From: Microbacteriaceae bacterium
Lineage (GTDB): Bacteria > Actinomycetota > Actinomycetes > Actinomycetales > Microbacteriaceae
Reading direction: 5' to 3'
DNA length: 33,944 bases
Assembly (NCBI GenBank): GCA_003852775.1
Contig: RDDZ01000027.1
Location: forward strand, 1 to 33,944
The position numbers were made by a program, and so were the translations under genes. Below, piece by piece: positions 32,468 through 33,944 of this stretch (position 1 is its first letter; every line of letters begins with the position of its first letter). The notes beneath the pieces were generated by a model, which saw only the letters and a list, made by a program, of their open reading frames with translations, was not told the DNA's origin and did not search any database.

Positions 32468-33208
32468 CTACTTCTTGCGCATCAGGGCGACCGCCTCGGT
32501 CGAGTCGCCGTCGAACACGACGCGGCCCTTCTCGAGGAGGATGCCGCGGGGGCAGAGCTTCGCGGTGCTGTCGAGCGAGTGGCTGACGACGACGATCGTC
32601 TTGCCCTGCTCCTGCAGCTCCTTGATCTTGGCGAGGCACTTCTTCTGGAACGGCTCGTCGCCGACCGCAAGCACCTCGTCCACGAGCAGCACGTCGAGCG
32701 TGGTGTGGATCGCGACCGAGAACGCGAGGCGCACGAACATGCCCGAGGAGTAGTGCTTCACCTCGGTGTCGATGAACTTCTCGATCTCGCTGAACGCGAC
32801 GATCTCGTCGAAGCGCTCGTCGATCTCCTTCTTCTCCATGCCGAGGATGGCGGCATTGAGGTAGATGTTCTCGCGCCCGGAGAGGTCGGGGTGGAAGCCG
32901 GCGCCGACCTCGATGAGGCCCGCGACGCGTCCGCGCGTGAGCACCTCGCCCTCGTCGGGGCGCAGCACGCCCGAGATGAGCTTGAGCAGGGTCGACTTGC
33001 CTGACCCGTTGAAGCCGAACAGCGCGACGGACTCGCCCTCGCGGATGACGGCGCTCACGCCGTGCAGGGCGTCGAACGTGGTCGCGACCTTCTTGCGCTT
33101 GATGAGCGCGACGAACGTCTCCTTGAAGGAGTGCGTGTGCCGCAGCACGAAGCGCTTGCGGACGTCGCGGATGATGATCCGCGCGTCGTCGTCAGAGGTC
33201 CTGGGCAA
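32468..33208 (-). CDS. polysaccharide ABC exporter, ATP-binding protein (Wzt/TagH-like)
   Basis: A 246-residue ATPase with Walker A GFNGSGKST (65-73), signature YSSGMFVRLAFSV, Walker B VLLVDEVLAVGD and the switch histidine in VVVSHS. The long N-terminal segment (RHTHSFKETFVALIKRKKVATTFDAL) is characteristic of exporters of O-antigen, teichoic acid and other glycans. No C-terminal carbohydrate-binding domain is present. The start TTG at 33208 overlaps the permease gene by 17 nt. It pairs with the permease gene at the window edge. Confidence 0.9.
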   Translation of the reverse strand: MPRTSDDDARIIIRDVRKRFVLRHTHSFKETFVALIKRKKVATTFDALHGVSAVIREGESVALFGFNGSGKSTLLKLISGVLRPDEGEVLTRGRVAGLIEVGAGFHPDLSGRENIYLNAAILGMEKKEIDERFDEIVAFSEIEKFIDTEVKHYSSGMFVRLAFSVAIHTTLDVLLVDEVLAVGDEPFQKKCLAKIKELQEQGKTIVVVSHSLDSTAKLCPRGILLEKGRVVFDGDSTEAVALMRKK

Positions 33209-33944
33209 AGCGCCCCTCCAATCGACGGAAGACGAGCTGGCCGATGAACATCACGATCGCCGCGAAGGCGAGCGCGCCGAGGCCGCGCAGGAAGAGGCTC
33301 GGCACGAGCTCGGCGGTGCCGAAGTTCGGGTCGTTGCCCGTGGTCGGGAACCAGAGCCCCGCGTGGAACAGCTCGACCGCGATCGTGACCGGGTTGAGCA
33401 GGTAGATCTCGGTGAGGATCGGCGAGAACGCGTTCCTGACGGTCGTCCACGGGTAGAGCACGGGGGAGGCCCAGGTCACGACGAGCGCGATAAGCTCGAC
33501 GAAGTTCTGCGAGTCGCGGAACGTGACGTTGATGGCGCCGAAGAACATGCCGAGGCCCGTCGCGAGCACGGCGATGATGAGGATGCCGAGCACGACGCCG
33601 AGCAGCTGCACCCACGTCGGGCTCCAGCCCACGAAGAGGGCGACCACGATCGTGACGAGCAGCTGCGGCAGGAAGTTGACGAGCGCGACGATCGTCGACG
33701 AGACGGGGAACATCTCGCGCGGCAGGAAGATCTTCTTCACGAGGGCGCCGTTGTCGACGATCGACTTCGTGCCGTTCGAGAACGCCTCGTTGAAGAAGTT
33801 GATGACGATGAGCCCGCTGAACAGGTAGATCGGGTACATCTCCATCGAGCTGTTCAGGCGCAGGAAGATGCCCAGCGCCAGGAAGAACACGATGAACTGC
33901 GCCGTCGGCTTCACGTACGACCAGAGCCAGCCGAGGACCGACCC
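33192..33944 (-). CDS. polysaccharide ABC exporter permease (Wzm/TagG-like), 5' end off the window
   Basis: At least 251 residues of an ABC-2-type permease; the frame is open to the last base of the window (...GSVLGWLWSYVKPTAQ), and the phrase LGWLWS belongs inside the N-terminal region of this family, so the true start is beyond 33944. An in-frame GTG at 33914 should not be taken as the start. Six hydrophobic segments and the short helix-rich end (RRLEGRFAQDL) match the family. It exports a lipid-linked or free polysaccharide together with the ATPase encoded after it. Confidence 0.88.
   Translation of the reverse strand, partial: GSVLGWLWSYVKPTAQFIVFFLALGIFLRLNSSMEMYPIYLFSGLIVINFFNEAFSNGTKSIVDNGALVKKIFLPREMFPVSSTIVALVNFLPQLLVTIVVALFVGWSPTWVQLLGVVLGILIIAVLATGLGMFFGAINVTFRDSQNFVELIALVVTWASPVLYPWTTVRNAFSPILTEIYLLNPVTIAVELFHAGLWFPTTGNDPNFGTAELVPSLFLRGLGALAFAAIVMFIGQLVFRRLEGRFAQDL

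Noticed and set aside
31351-32586. 411-codon forward frame opposite the GT4 glycosyltransferase
   Set aside because: Antisense to a gene with clear GT-B motifs; low-complexity translation.
33192-33914. Complete exporter permease starting at GTG 33914
   Set aside because: The frame continues to the window edge with family-typical residues (LGWLWS) before that GTG, so the gene is cut by the window.

Overview
The window is about 34 kb of very GC-rich DNA that reads as an actinobacterial chromosome, most likely Microbacteriaceae. The grounds are the codon bias towards G/C at third positions, GTG and TTG starts, frequent 4-nt and 1-nt start/stop overlaps, a three-part actinobacterial acyl-CoA carboxylase (biotinylated alpha, beta, small epsilon), an LpdA-type flavoprotein without the redox disulfide, and many start codons placed 6-7 nt after a TANNNT box (leaderless transcripts). 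The family assignment is inference. I see no tRNA, rRNA, CRISPR array, integrase or transposase.

Positions 1-14.9 kb form a nucleoside uptake and salvage island. An operon encodes a BMP-type nucleoside ABC transporter (ATPase and two permeases), cytidine deaminase and thymidine phosphorylase. A reverse-strand block holds a nucleoside hydrolase and a DUF559-type endonuclease-fold protein. A forward block holds a divergent S-adenosylhomocysteinase-like enzyme, an IclR regulator, adenosine deaminase, and PTS EIIA and EIIB proteins with no EIIC in the window. A reverse operon holds purine nucleoside phosphorylase and a phosphohexo/pentomutase, which would carry pentose-1-phosphate into central metabolism.

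Positions 14.9-28.3 kb hold housekeeping genes: the LpdA flavoprotein, acyl-CoA carboxylase alpha, Maf, a TrmA-like RNA methyltransferase without Fe-S cysteines, a LuxR-type response regulator with a histidine kinase and a kinase-like membrane protein, acyl-CoA carboxylase epsilon and beta, a DPM-type glycosyltransferase, biotin ligase, a bacterial PH-domain protein and a GtrA protein. Positions 28.3-34 kb hold purK, purE, an LCP-family cell-wall ligase, a glycosyltransferase, and the ATPase and permease of a polysaccharide ABC exporter that runs off the right edge.

Signals beyond genes: five copies of a 56-bp palindromic repeat (20-bp arms, always a 16-bp loop), four of them bracketing the DUF559 gene; a different ~105-bp nested palindrome at 12277-12381; a pair of strong hairpins followed by a low-GC gene-free stretch at 23.3-23.7 kb; a recurrent TANNNT-N6/7-start promoter layout; and an apparent excess of the word CGGATGC/GCATCCG. 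The best candidates for something undescribed are the repeat/DUF559 association, the SAHH-like/IclR/ADA/orphan PTS cluster, and the regulator-kinase-pseudokinase trio.
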